Source of the DNA: Lingula anatina
Taxonomy: Eukaryota; Brachiopoda; Lingulata; Lingulida; Lingulidae
DNA: 60,000 bases
NCBI RefSeq assembly: GCF_001039355.2
Contig: NW_019774291.1
Span: 900,877 to 960,876, forward strand
Reading direction: 5' to 3'
The position numbers and the translations under genes are program-made. Below are positions 35,249 through 48,200 of this stretch, in pieces (position 1 is the stretch's first letter; every line of letters starts with the position of its first letter). A model generated the notes under the pieces. That model made no database searches and was not told the origin of the DNA. It saw only the letters and a program-made list of their open reading frames with translations.

Positions 35249-38200
35249 ATGGGATTGACTTATTTATTTGAGAATCTAACGCAGCTAGATGCTGACACGC
35301 GGGTCCAGGGCGCTCCTATAGACATCACTCAGGTCAAAAATGGCCTAATGGGTGACTCACCTACCAATGTCACTTATTCGCCAGATCAATTATCAGGAGA
35401 TGCGTACGATTACAGCATCTATTATTACTCTGGAGTAAAGAAGACGGTGCCGGTATGGGAAGTTACGGTGAAAATCATCGCATATCTCTGTATCATCATT
35501 TTGTCGTTAGTTGGGAACCTGCTTGTTATAGCAGTTGTCTTGAAGAACAGCCGCCTCCGAACTACGACAAACTACTACATCGTCAACTTGGCAGTTTCCG
35601 ACTTAATGGTAACTTCTACAAGCACGTGGGTCCATCTCGTGGAAAACTTGACAGAAGGATGGGTCCTTGGGGCGTTCTTTTGCAAGTTTAATACATTTGC
35701 CATAGGTAAGTCACACAAAGATACAACATGCTTGAAAAAATATAATTAATCATTGTACAGAGGGCAATTTTTATACAATAATTACATGAGGCTGTATATC
35801 AACTTACGATATAAGAATAATTTTATGTTCTCTTATTTTCAAGTATAATAAACTTTTGAAGATAAGCTTTACGAAAAATTGAAAGTGCCGTCAAAAATCA
35901 CTTACTGACTTATACACGCCTTTTCTTTATTATGAAGTTCTGAATCCCACTAAGGTTCAAACTCTCCCCTCTGCATTGTAACAACTCGTAAGAAATAACA
36001 CCCTTCTAATTTCTCTATGAATAAAANTTGTATATCAGCTTACGATATAAGAATAATATTATGTTCTCTAATTTTCAAGTATAATAAACTTTTGAAGGTA
36101 AGCTTTACGAAAAATTGAAAAAATCACTTACTGGCATATACACACCTTTTCTTTATTATGAAGTTCTGAATTCCACTAAGGTTCAAACTCTCCCCTCTGC
36201 ATTGTAACCACTCGTAAGAAATAACACCCTTTTAATTTCTCTATGAAGAAAAGGACAGTAAAACTAGAATACCATATGCATAACATTATCCAAAATGTTA
36301 CTCCTCGTGTCAATGCTGTGTAAAACATATACATGTTCGCTTTGTTTTTTGTTGAAATTTATCGTTGTCTCTACACACACTGGACAATAGAAGTGTCACC
36401 GATACTGAACCAATACTTTGGGGGAGATAAATGACTGTGGAATGATATGCTCCTGGTATCATTTTATTAACATCAAATTTCACAAAAGAAACGGTTCTGA
36501 CTGAACATTTCAACTGTTTCGGTATTCTGACATGGCTTATATCCGCCTCTTCAGGTTAATAACTTTGATTACTGTGATTCAGAGGGTGACACTTCTATTG
36601 TCCAGAATGTGTATTTTGGACATGCAATATTGATACATGTATTATCATCACCATCACTATAAATGTGCCATCCACAGAGTCCACTTTTACCACTTATTAT
36701 GAACCACAATGACGTATATTCCTCATCGGTTACATTTCTATTAGCGGAAAATAATATTATATAAACTTTGCATATCATGTATTTGGAGAAAATAGCAAAA
36801 GTAATGATTTAAATTCACAGAAAGGCAATTATTCTGCCTTTGGGATAATTGTTTCATATGTGAGTGTAATACTTGTACCCATCAACCTTAGAAATTTTCG
36901 TGCTCAAAGATGTGTGATGCTTTTGAAAAGTATCGCGTAAATTATTAACGTGTCCTCATACGTGCTATCACAAACTTTGTACAGAATGAGTTTCTGTGAT
37001 ATGTGTAACTCTTACAGTGAACAAGGTTGCAATTTAGAAATAAAATACACCACTCTGCTCTTGCTGTCATGTTGTTATTTTAAAGGGTGATTTAAAAACG
37101 TCACATTTTACCAGGAATCTAATTGACGTGCCATACTGTGTCGTCAATATGTGACAATGTCAATAATTTTGGGCGGGTACAAGAAGAGCAACAATATCTC
37201 TGCCAGCATGCAGGATTCTCAGTGACAACGGCGTTTAAAGCTTAATGAAAATGCTTACTTGTGTTCGTGACTAAAGACAGCAAGAAAGCTCAGGTTGTTC
37301 ATGTATCTGCGTCATGCCACCAGCATCGGCTTGTATTTAGCGAACAATGGTCACGACCGCTCCCCTGTTTTCAGGTAGAAATGTGAACCACAACTAGGAG
37401 ATAATTTCAGATTTTTTTCCACCTCACCTGAACACATGTTCGTACACGTTTATGTCCGGTTTACACTGGATGCAAACATTCCGCGACCAGTCACTAGTCG
37501 GTAGATTTTGGTTATTTGGTAATTGCAAACTACACTATGTTTACCAGACTTCAGAACGGTTGGAGAACGATTATTTGCAATAACCTCGCCATTATTTGTA
37601 GCAGGAAATCGTTTGATAGATGCTGCATTTCTTTAATAAATAATGCCTTTTCATATTCTAGACTCGTATATGATACACGATGTAACGGAACGTTTTTCTT
37701 TATACAACACTTGTTTAATGAGGCCAAATAGAAAAATATGATTTTTGAAGATACGGGGAAAGATGTTTCTCAAAATCTTTCTCTGTCGTGTATTTCTTTA
37801 TGTTTGGGATTTATGACACTGGCTAAGAAAATGCCATTAAAGTTTCACAATTTTTGATTTGTTATTCCACCTCTAAATGTTTCCCGATATTCATGTAGGC
37901 CTACCAACAAAACAGTTGTCAATTGGAAGAGGCAGAATTTTTGTCCTTATCAGTACAGCGCACATATTTTGCATTCTGCATATTTACGGCCCTAACAAGA
38001 AAAAAACCTAATATGGTATGACAGACAATTCCTTTTAGACGAGGCAATAAACTTTCTTAAAAATTAATTACAGGGGACTTAAGTATCATTACCCATACCC
38101 ATGGGGCCTACACCGACAGGGTTTAAGTCTATCATGAAGCAATTAATCTAATCCAGGTTAAGGAGCGTTACATTAAGTTTACGCATAAAACGATATCATG

Positions 38201-41200
38201 ACCCACAGAAATGTGAATCGCATTACATGTATTACGCTTGGTGTTTTTTTTTCAGGAAGCCGTTCATAGGCGGTCCTAATATACAGAATTAATTACCTCT
38301 CTGAATGGCTTCAGCATGCAGTTCCATTGGTTATGAGGCCAGCACCCTCAGACCGGGACTCTATAAGCTTTTTGATGGAATGTATTAATTTACATAGACA
38401 AAGACAGAAACGCCACTGAGAGAACGCCCCAATGATTACAATCTACACTGCTAGCGTAGCATTATTTTGTCCGAATCAGATACTATACGGCCTAGATAAA
38501 GCTTAGTTTGAAAGAGAACTAAGGGTTAGTGTAAATACTACATTTCATTAACCTTTAACAATGTAAATTTGAATTTAACGTGGATATATTCGAATCAATG
38601 TTACAGTTATTGGAATTGATTTAATTACAGAGTAGAAAACACAACCATTGCCTTACCTGCCATTTGATCATTTTTAAAGTATAAAGCAATTTTCTCCCGA
38701 AACGAGTTTTAGAGCATCGTAATATATATTGCAAATGACCCAGACAGTCACCCGCCAATGGAACAGATTGTCTGGAATAATTTGGAGTTTGGCGCGTCAA
38801 GGCTGTTTACTTTCATAGGTAAACTTATTCCTTAATTCACATCCTGGATTCACCACTACACGACAACTATGACAAATGATATTGCACATTTATATTCATA
38901 CTTGTATCCTCAACGACCAAGTACTATAAAAACAAAGAATATTATTTGCTGGATTTGAAGCTAGGAGTCGTAACAAAGTGAATGAAAAATGTGTGTGAAT
39001 ATGTAAACGTTAATTATGTTAAAGTGATTAGAATAGGCATACTATTTCAGGTCCGCTTAATTGCTGCGTTTCATACAGTTTTCTCCTAATTCAGTAGATT
39101 GGTTATGGCGCATTGAAGGCGTTTATGTTTCCGCACATACATTAGTATGTCTTTAAAAGACGTTACATACCGAGAGTTGGACAAAACTTGGGAACATTTG
39201 CTTCCTGAGAGAGAGAGAGAGCACAGGTTTGAATACTATTCATAATTCCTTTCTAGACATTTCTACGACTCTATGTATCGACCGTCGTAGCAACATTTGT
39301 CACATGAATACTGAGTACCAGCTGTTTTCATTCCCCATTGCCAGTGAACGTAAGACCTGCACCTCTGTAATGACTCCGTAGGGTAACTGACTAATGAACC
39401 GTTGGGGATTTCTAATTTCAGAAGGTTCTCAGAGTTACAGAGACGTTGACATGAGATACAATGTGCTGTGCTAGGACCAATTGGGTTTTTATACTGAGAT
39501 AACATTCGGTAATGCTCAACGCGTGTTTTAAAATTCACGCATGCTCACTCCCTTTTTATGTACAGACACAGNCTGTATATCAACTTACGATATAAGAATA
39601 ATTTTATGTTCTCTTATTTTCAAGTATAATAAACTTTTGAAGATAAGCTTTACGAAAAATTGAAAGTGCCGTCAAAAATCACTTACTGACTTATACACGC
39701 CTTTTCTTTATTATGAAGTTCTGAATCCCACTAAGGTTCAAACTCTCCCCTCTGCATTGTAACAACTCGTAAGAAATAACACCCTTCTAATTTCTCTATG
39801 AATAAAAGGACTGTAAAACTAGAATACCATATGCATAACATTATCCAAAATGTTACTCCTCGTGTCAATGCTGTGTAAAACATACATGTTCGCTTTGTTT
39901 TTTGTTGAAATTTATCGTGGTCTCTACACACACTGGACAATAGAAGTGTCACCCCTACTGAACCAATACTTTGGGGGAGATAAATGACTGTGGAATGATA
40001 TGCTCCTGGTATCATTTTATTAACATCAAATTTCACAAAAGAAACGGTTCTGACTGAACAATTCAACTGTCTCGATATTCTGACATGGCTTATATTCCGC
40101 CTCTTCAGGTTAATAACTTTGATTACTCTGATTCAGGGGGTGACACTTCTATTGTCCAGAATGTGTATTTTGGACATTCAATATTGATACATGTATTATC
40201 ATCACCATCACTATAAATGTGCCATCCACGGAGTCCACTTTTACCACTTATTATGAACCACAATGACGTATATTCCTCATCGGTTACATTTCTATTAGCG
40301 GAAAATAATATTATATAAACTTTGCATATCATGTATTTGGAGAAAATAGCAAAAGTAATGATTTATACTCACAGAAAGGCAATTATTCTGCCTTTGGGAT
40401 AATTGTTTCATATGTGAGTGTAATACTTGTACCCATCAACCTTAGAAATTTTCGTGCTCAAAGATGTGTGATGCTTTTGAAAAGTATCGCGTAAATTATT
40501 AACGTGTCCTCATACGTGCTATCACAAACTTTGTACAGAATGAGTTTCTGTGATATGTGTAACTCTTTCAGTGAACAAGGTTGCAATTTAGAAATAAAAT
40601 ACACCACTCTGCTCTTGCTGTCATGTTGTTATTTTAAAGGGTGATTTAAAAACGTCACATTTTACCAGGAATCTAATTGACGTGTCATACTGTGTCGTCA
40701 ATATGTAACAATGTCAATAACTTTGGGCGAGTACAAGAAGAGCAACAATATCTCTGCCAGCATGCAGGATTCTCAGTGACAACGGCGTTTAAAGCTTAAT
40801 GAAAATGCTTACTTGTGTTCGTGACTAAAGACAGCAAGAAAGCTCAGGTTGTTCATGTATCTGCGTCATGCCACCAGCATCGGCTTGTATTTAGCGAACA
40901 ATGGTCACGACCGCTCCCCTGTTTTCAGGTAGAAATGTGAACCACAACTAGGAGATAATTTCAGATTTTTTTCCACCTCAACTGAACACATGTTCGTACA
41001 CGTTTATGTCCGGTTTACACTGGATGCAAACATTCCGCGACCAGTCACTAGTCGGTAGATTTTGGTTATTTGGTAATTGCAAACTACACTATGTTTACCA
41101 GATTTCAGAACGGTTGGAGAACGATTATTTGCAATAACCTCGCCATTATTTGTAGCAGGAAATCGTTTGATAGATGCTGCATTTCTTTAATAAATAATGC

Positions 41201-44200
41201 CTTTTCATATTCTAGACTCGTATATGATACACGATGTAACGGAACGTTTTTCTTAATACAACACTTGTTTAATGAGGCCAAATAGACAAATATGGTTTTT
41301 GAAGATACGGGGAAAGATGTTTCTCAAAATCTTTCTCTGTCGTGTATTTCTTTATGTTTGGGCACTGACAATGGCTAAGAAAATGCCATTAAAGTTTCAC
41401 GATTTTTGATTTATTATTCCACCCCTAAATGTTTCCCGATATTCATGTACCAACAGAACAGTTGTCAATTGGAGGAGGCAGAATTTTTTTGTCCTTATCA
41501 GTACAGCGCACATATTTTGCATTCTGCATATTTACGGCCCTAACAAGAAAAAAACCTAATATGGTATGACAGACAATTCCTTTTAGACGAGGCAATAAAC
41601 TTTCTTAAAAATTAATTACAGGGGACTTAAGTATCATTACCCATACCCATGGGGCCTACGCCGACAGGGTTTAAGTCTATCATGAAGCAATTAATCTAAT
41701 CCAGGTTAAGGAGCGTTACATTAAGTTTACGCATAAAACGATATCATGACCCTCAGAAATGTGAATCGCATTACATGTATTACGCTTGGTGTTTTTTTCA
41801 GGAAGCCGTTCATAGGCGGTCCTAATATACAGAGTTAATTACCTCTCTGAATGGCTTCAGCATGCAGTTCCATTGGTTATGAGGCCAGCACCCTCAGACC
41901 GGGACTCTATAAGCTTTTTGATGGAATGTATTAATTTACATAGACAAAGACAGAAGCGCCACTGAGAGAACTCCCCAATGATTACAATCTACACTGCTAG
42001 CGTAGCATTATTTTGTCCGAATCAGATACTATACGGCCTAGATAAAGCTTAGTTTGAAAGAGAACTAAGGGTTAGTGTAAATACTACATTTCATTAACCT
42101 TTAACAATGTAAATTTGAATTTAACGTGGATATATTCGAATCAATGTTACAGTTATTGGAATTGATTTAATTACAGAGTAGAAAACACAACCATTGCCTT
42201 ACCTGCAATTTTCTCCCGAAACGAGTTTTAGATCATCGTAATATATATTGCAAATGACCCAGACAGTCACCCGCCAATGGAACAGATTGTCTGGAATAAT
42301 TTGGAGCTTGGCGCGTCAAGGCTGTTTACTTTCATAGTAAACTTATTCCTTAATTCACATCCTGGATTCACCACTACACGACAACTATGACAAATGATAT
42401 TGCACATTTATATTCATACTTGTATCCTCAACGACCCAGTACTATAAAAAACAAAGAATATTATTTGCTGGATGAAAAAATGGTGAATGAAAAAAAATGT
42501 GCGTGGATATGTAAAAGTTAATTATGTTAAAGTGGTTAGAAAAGGCATACTATTTCAGGTCCGCTTAATTGCTGCGTTTCATACAGTTCTCTCCTAATTC
42601 TGTAGATTGATAATGGCGCATTGAAGGCGTTTATGTTTCCGCACATACGTTAGTATGTCTTTAAAAGACGTTACATACCGAGAGTTGGACACAACTTGGG
42701 AACATTTGCTTCCTGAGAGAGAGAGAGAGAGAGAGAGAGCACAGGTTTGAATACTGTTCATAATTCCTTTCTAGACATTTCTATGACTCTATGTATCGAC
42801 CGTCGTAGCAACATTTGTCACATGAATACTGAGTACCAGCTGTTTTCATTCCCCATTGCCAGTGAACGTAAGACCTGCACCTCTATAATGACTCCGTAGG
42901 GTAACTGACTAATGAACCGTTGGGGATTTCTAATTTCAGAAGGATCTCAGAGTTACAGAGACGTTGACATGAGATACATTGTGCTGTGCTAGGACCAATT
43001 GGGTTTTTATGCTGAGATAAGATTCGGTAATGCTCAACGCGTGTTTTAAAATGCACGCATGCTCACTCCCTTTTTAATAGCAGGTACAAGTTTATTCGTT
43101 AAAGGCACTTGTGAAATTCCACCTATTAATCTGCATACAAACACACCGGGGCACATCCGTTGTTCAATAAATGTCTAATCACTCTATTTTCTATTTGGTA
43201 ATTAAATCGGCACTCTGAAATGACCTTTTGGTTTCGTTTCCGACAAAATTCAGTTGTCAGTTTTTCTATTATGCCACAAGATTTTGGCGGGTGATTTTGC
43301 GTGGTGAAAAGTCGTTTTTGCTGTGCACGCACCACTACCTATCCCGGAGACTACCGTTGTGCATATGCATGTCTATCGGCCAATGGACTATCACACACCT
43401 TTTGAAAAAAAACAAAAAAACGAAGTCATTTGAAATGCACATGATCAGTAAGCAGATATAGCTACTCCTCCAGATAATCGTTTCTGTCATCAGATCTTTT
43501 AGTTTGGATCATTACCTTAAGTTATCCCTCGATAAACTTAATTGTGAATCATTGCGATTCACCGATTCTCTTAAGAAACCATTTGTTGTCATTTAGCCGT
43601 TTTTATCAATTTGCTGAGACCTGGGAGGGCAGTAGAAATGTCACAACTGACAGGACACCCTTCTGATATACTGATTAATGCACACAACTATGACGAACCG
43701 AATGTGACAGGCCAAAGTATGGAGAAAGTTGCCGGTAATCAGTCACTCAACACAAAAGAAAAAAATTAAAAAGTCCGAACAGTCTACATAATTTGACGCC
43801 CGTTGTCTTTTAGCTTATCTATTCCAACCTTCAAAACGTCAATATAAGCTAAAATTCCTTTAACTCAAAAGAATAAAAACGTATGTTTTGTCCAGGAGCA
43901 GTTTCATAGAAAAGGGACAACATTTACATTTGTACATGTAACATGTGCTCGAACCGGTGCAGCGGAGATTAGGGCGGTATTGTATTTTTTCATTGTGTAC
44001 GTGTAGGTGTTGTCCAAAGTCATCCTTTCCCCAATTAGCTAGGTGTCCAGAATCCTCATTTGACCACCTCAGTACACATCGAGATCTAAGGCTGAAATGG
44101 AATGGTTTTCGGAAGTTGTCAATAAATCAAACGATTTTTGAATCTCTTAGTACCCGCTGGGCGTATGTTCTGGTTATCAATACGGTCTGAGAGATTTAAA

Positions 44201-45248
44201 GGAGAGCCTTAATCTCTTTGATCTTATGTTGTTTCGTTTACAGCAATCCTTCTAAGCATTATTCTTGGAATTTACAAATACCAACCTAATGAAATGAAGT
44301 CGAGCCTGATTTGATGTCATTAACGGCTTTAAATCTTGATTTCTGTTTATGTCCACTTTATTATGTCCACTTTATTTTACTTATGCACCTGTCCTCGTAT
44401 CCTCGGCGCAAATGAATTTTTCTTTTCATGGTTATTGCGACAAGGCGGCATTTCTAACCTGCGGCTCGGTCATATACTGCATGCATAATACAGGAAGAGC
44501 GATAACTTTGAAGTTTGTCATCAGAATCGCATTGTACCTGTGGAAATTGTGCCCGTTTAAGAGATCGGAAAAAATAGAAAATGTTCACTTATGACCTTGG
44601 TTAATATTGAAAGTTCTATCGAGAGAGGAAATGAGGGGATCTGGTGTTGGCTCGGACGGATGTCGAACGAGTTGTGAGCACATGCCTTACCTGTTCTTGG
44701 CGATTGCATTTCAGTTCTGGTGTTTTAAGTACAACAAAAGTGGAAAAATCGGCGCAGTTTTTGTCGCAAATAAGCATAATACGTGATTCTAAGCCATACG
44801 CTTCACTGTTCCCATGTTGCCATGCGTCACAAGAGGAAATAAAAGTTCAAAATAAACTGAGTGTTATCGATATGAACGGCAAACAATTTGCCAGCCAGTC
44901 TGATCCTCAGTGTTTCCACATTCGCGGTCAGCAGTAATGATCATAAGGATAAGATTGAATTGTTTTCTGTTTTATTTTCATTTTGCAGACTCATTACATC
45001 TCGCTGACTGAGTGTTGACAGGATGTGGATTGACTTGTTTGGAAACATGCAGGAGCAACCAAATTGCCTTGATAAATGTATTTGTCGGCATAATAGAAAT
45101 ACCATTAATGCGATGTTTTTTTTCTCATGTGTTGGCAGAAATATGGTTTACTTATCATTGTTATTGAAGGTTATGTGTCCTTTTATGTAATGTAAATTTT
45201 TTCTTATGTCTTCATTATGACATTTCTCTATCTTTATCTCTTTCTCTT

Positions 45249-45298
<50 letters not shown>

Positions 45299-48200
45299 AC
45301 GCATGCACGCACGCATGCACACATGCACGCACACACACAAATGTGCCAAAAGTTAATGACACTCAGAATTCCCCTCAGAATTCCAAGCGTTTGTCACACA
45401 AAGAGAAGCTGAAGGACTGCAAGTTGGAAATGAATTATGTGAATGCAGTACATATTTGCCAACAAACGTCGGCTAGATGTATCTTGCTAATATCAGATAT
45501 CACTTAGCTTGCAGATGTTCTTTAGGCCTGGTAAGAAAACGATTTGTCGTGATTTATTGACTTCCCGACGCATGTGTTTGTATGCCCCGTCATAAGGTTG
45601 CAAGCTTTCAGGATTTCAAAAGGTGAGAATTACCAGTAAAAAATTTTGTAAATGGATTCCTTGCCCCATGAAATGCCAAGTTCCCTGGTATATGGGTATA
45701 TAAGTGTAAGTCACGAAGTAAAATCGGGAGACGTGACACACAACTGCCCACTCATTAGTTTGACAGTTTGTAATTGTATTTTGATTATTCCCTTTTAACA
45801 TTTGCGGGTGTCTAGGCAGGCATTTCTAAATGTCACAAATCATTTCGTCAGCCTGATATATAAAGCTTACAGCTCCTCTATCTCCTTACAGAAAAAGGCC
45901 CTGGATTGGTGATAGAATACTATGCAATTTGACACAGACAAGCACATCTGGTTTGACCTATACTTATCAAGCAGATGATTTTTTCCTCGGAGCAAACAAT
46001 GCATAATGTAGATTAGCAGGACACCATAAGGTATTTCTAATGGTAACGGTTTCTAAAAGACGACTCAGGGTGAATAAACCTTCAACCATTTTTCCCCTTA
46101 GAATTCACTTTGAAAATACCCTGACCCGATATCTGACTCAAATAACAGGAAAGCTCTGGAAACACTGAGTTAAAGGATGATATCTTCCCTTGTCTTCCAC
46201 CGGTATCTCGCACGCTGACACGCTGTGACAGACATATGAATATTTGAAAAAAATTTGAGAAGACTTTGTTTTGAAGGAATCGAAAAAGATCGAGATATAC
46301 AAACTCATAGATTGTTTTATTTTCACAAATAACAAAGTCTGGATCGAATTGAAAGCGTTAACGAAAAAAAAAAAAAAAGATTGGGTTTTCGGCAGCAATT
46401 TTTTAAAAATCAAGATTGGTTTTTTAATCTTGTATTTAATTCACGGAAGTGATTACAAAACAAAAAGGCGTGTACCAGTTCCGCAGTTCCCCTTGTCATG
46501 GGCCTTATTACACTCACAACAGTCCAGATTTTCCAATTAAAGGTCAGGCTTATCGACGCCATTCTTTCGTAGGGTTTAATGTACAATCATACCGACATCA
46601 ATAACCTAACCTACCATTGCTGGCCACCGACCGTTTATAATATAATCCTCTATCCAAAGTTAAACCGGAGACCTATCGAATTGTAAAAGAGAGAGTCATC
46701 TAAAATGAACTTTCCACACACCTCTTTCGTGCAAAAAGATAATTTCTTGGCATTTCGAATAACCACCCGGGGGACGATAGTAGATTTCTGGTTAAACTTA
46801 TATACACATGATGATGCATAGAACTATTCTAGTATCCCTTTATTGCCATTAGTCTGAGAACAGGATGGCTATTTTGGGTTTTTATTTCACCGAATGAGAA
46901 AACAAATATAGAATTTTAAACACATTACAGAAGGAAAATTTTACATTTGCATGTTTTATATCTATCATTGGAAAGGGGCTGATTACTTGCAAAAGACACT
47001 CGGAAGTATATTTTTACTTGACGCTACATTAAGACAATAATAGCTTTTATTTACGGGCTGATGGTGAAGAGAAGATCTTCAGCCTTAAACAAACCAATAT
47101 CGTCTTTAACAAGTACTGAGAGCAATGGCTCTAAGTTGACTTACATTTGAGTCGATCTTTTTGAAACAGTCCACGTACCGTAGAATTGAACATTTTACTC
47201 TACTTTGACACAAAATAGGTAACCAGTAATCCTCCTAAATGAGAATATTGAACATGTCTTACAGAAATTACAATTTTTTATGTTGATAGTTACTTTATTT
47301 TAGTGGAATTCTCCATATCTATCTCGGTTTGATATGAAACAATATTTCATCGTAAGATAAAAAACTTACGTAACTAATTGTTATGAATAATTGTCGGTAG
47401 GATATCGACCTGTGTTCTTGTCAAGGTTTTCTAAGAGAAAGCATATTTCGTGGACTCATTGCCTGAAACGATTTATATACTTTTTTTGTTAAAATCGATC
47501 TCAACGCGACTTAAATCTATAGATTACAAGCACCGCTAACACAAAATGTTAAGCGACGCTGAAACAATAATTTTTTAAATTGCAAGTTTCGACAAGAGAT
47601 TTTGGACTGTGAGCCTATACAGGGTCGGGTGAGCCGCTGACTTTAGATTATCGATCGACATCAAAAAACAATCAATTTCAAGATCATGGTATTGACTGAA
47701 GTCGGCGTGATATTGATCATTTATTCCCCCAATTACCTAGAAACCTTCATTCACAATGTGATAAAGGGCAGCTAATGGCGCGTTAACTTGCTAATATACT
47801 TGCTTTGTTTCAATAAAGTGAAAAGAGCGCTTCGAGGTAAAGGCCTAATTGTCTCTCCTGAAGGAGACATTAAAATTCTATCATGGTCATAATCCCAGAG
47901 ATCAGTCCCTCAAGGAACAGTATGCATGCTTCTAACCATGAATATCGAAAAACATTGCCATTCAGTTAAGAAATAACAGAAAGTAGACGGGGAGACGCAG
48001 TGCCGACAGATTAAGTTATGGAAAGCACACTTGTCCAAGCAATAAGACAAAAATTGTTATGCTAGTTAATCATATCTTTGTTAAACTCGCCAAAAGTTAA
48101 TGAAAAATCGCACTGCTGCGTGTCCTATCACTATGGCAGCGCAACAGCGTCACTCAGTGACATTACGCTGTATGGTGCACTAATATCACTTTCGCGCGAG

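Noticed and set aside
36310-36513. Minus-strand frame overlapping the MITE (also at 39731-40066)
   Set aside because: Covers the transposon's inverted end and differs in length between copies through indels; no domain.
39263-39538. Cys-rich 91-codon minus-strand frame in copy A
   Set aside because: The matching position in copy B has an in-frame stop (CAG to TAG), so the frame is not maintained between alleles.
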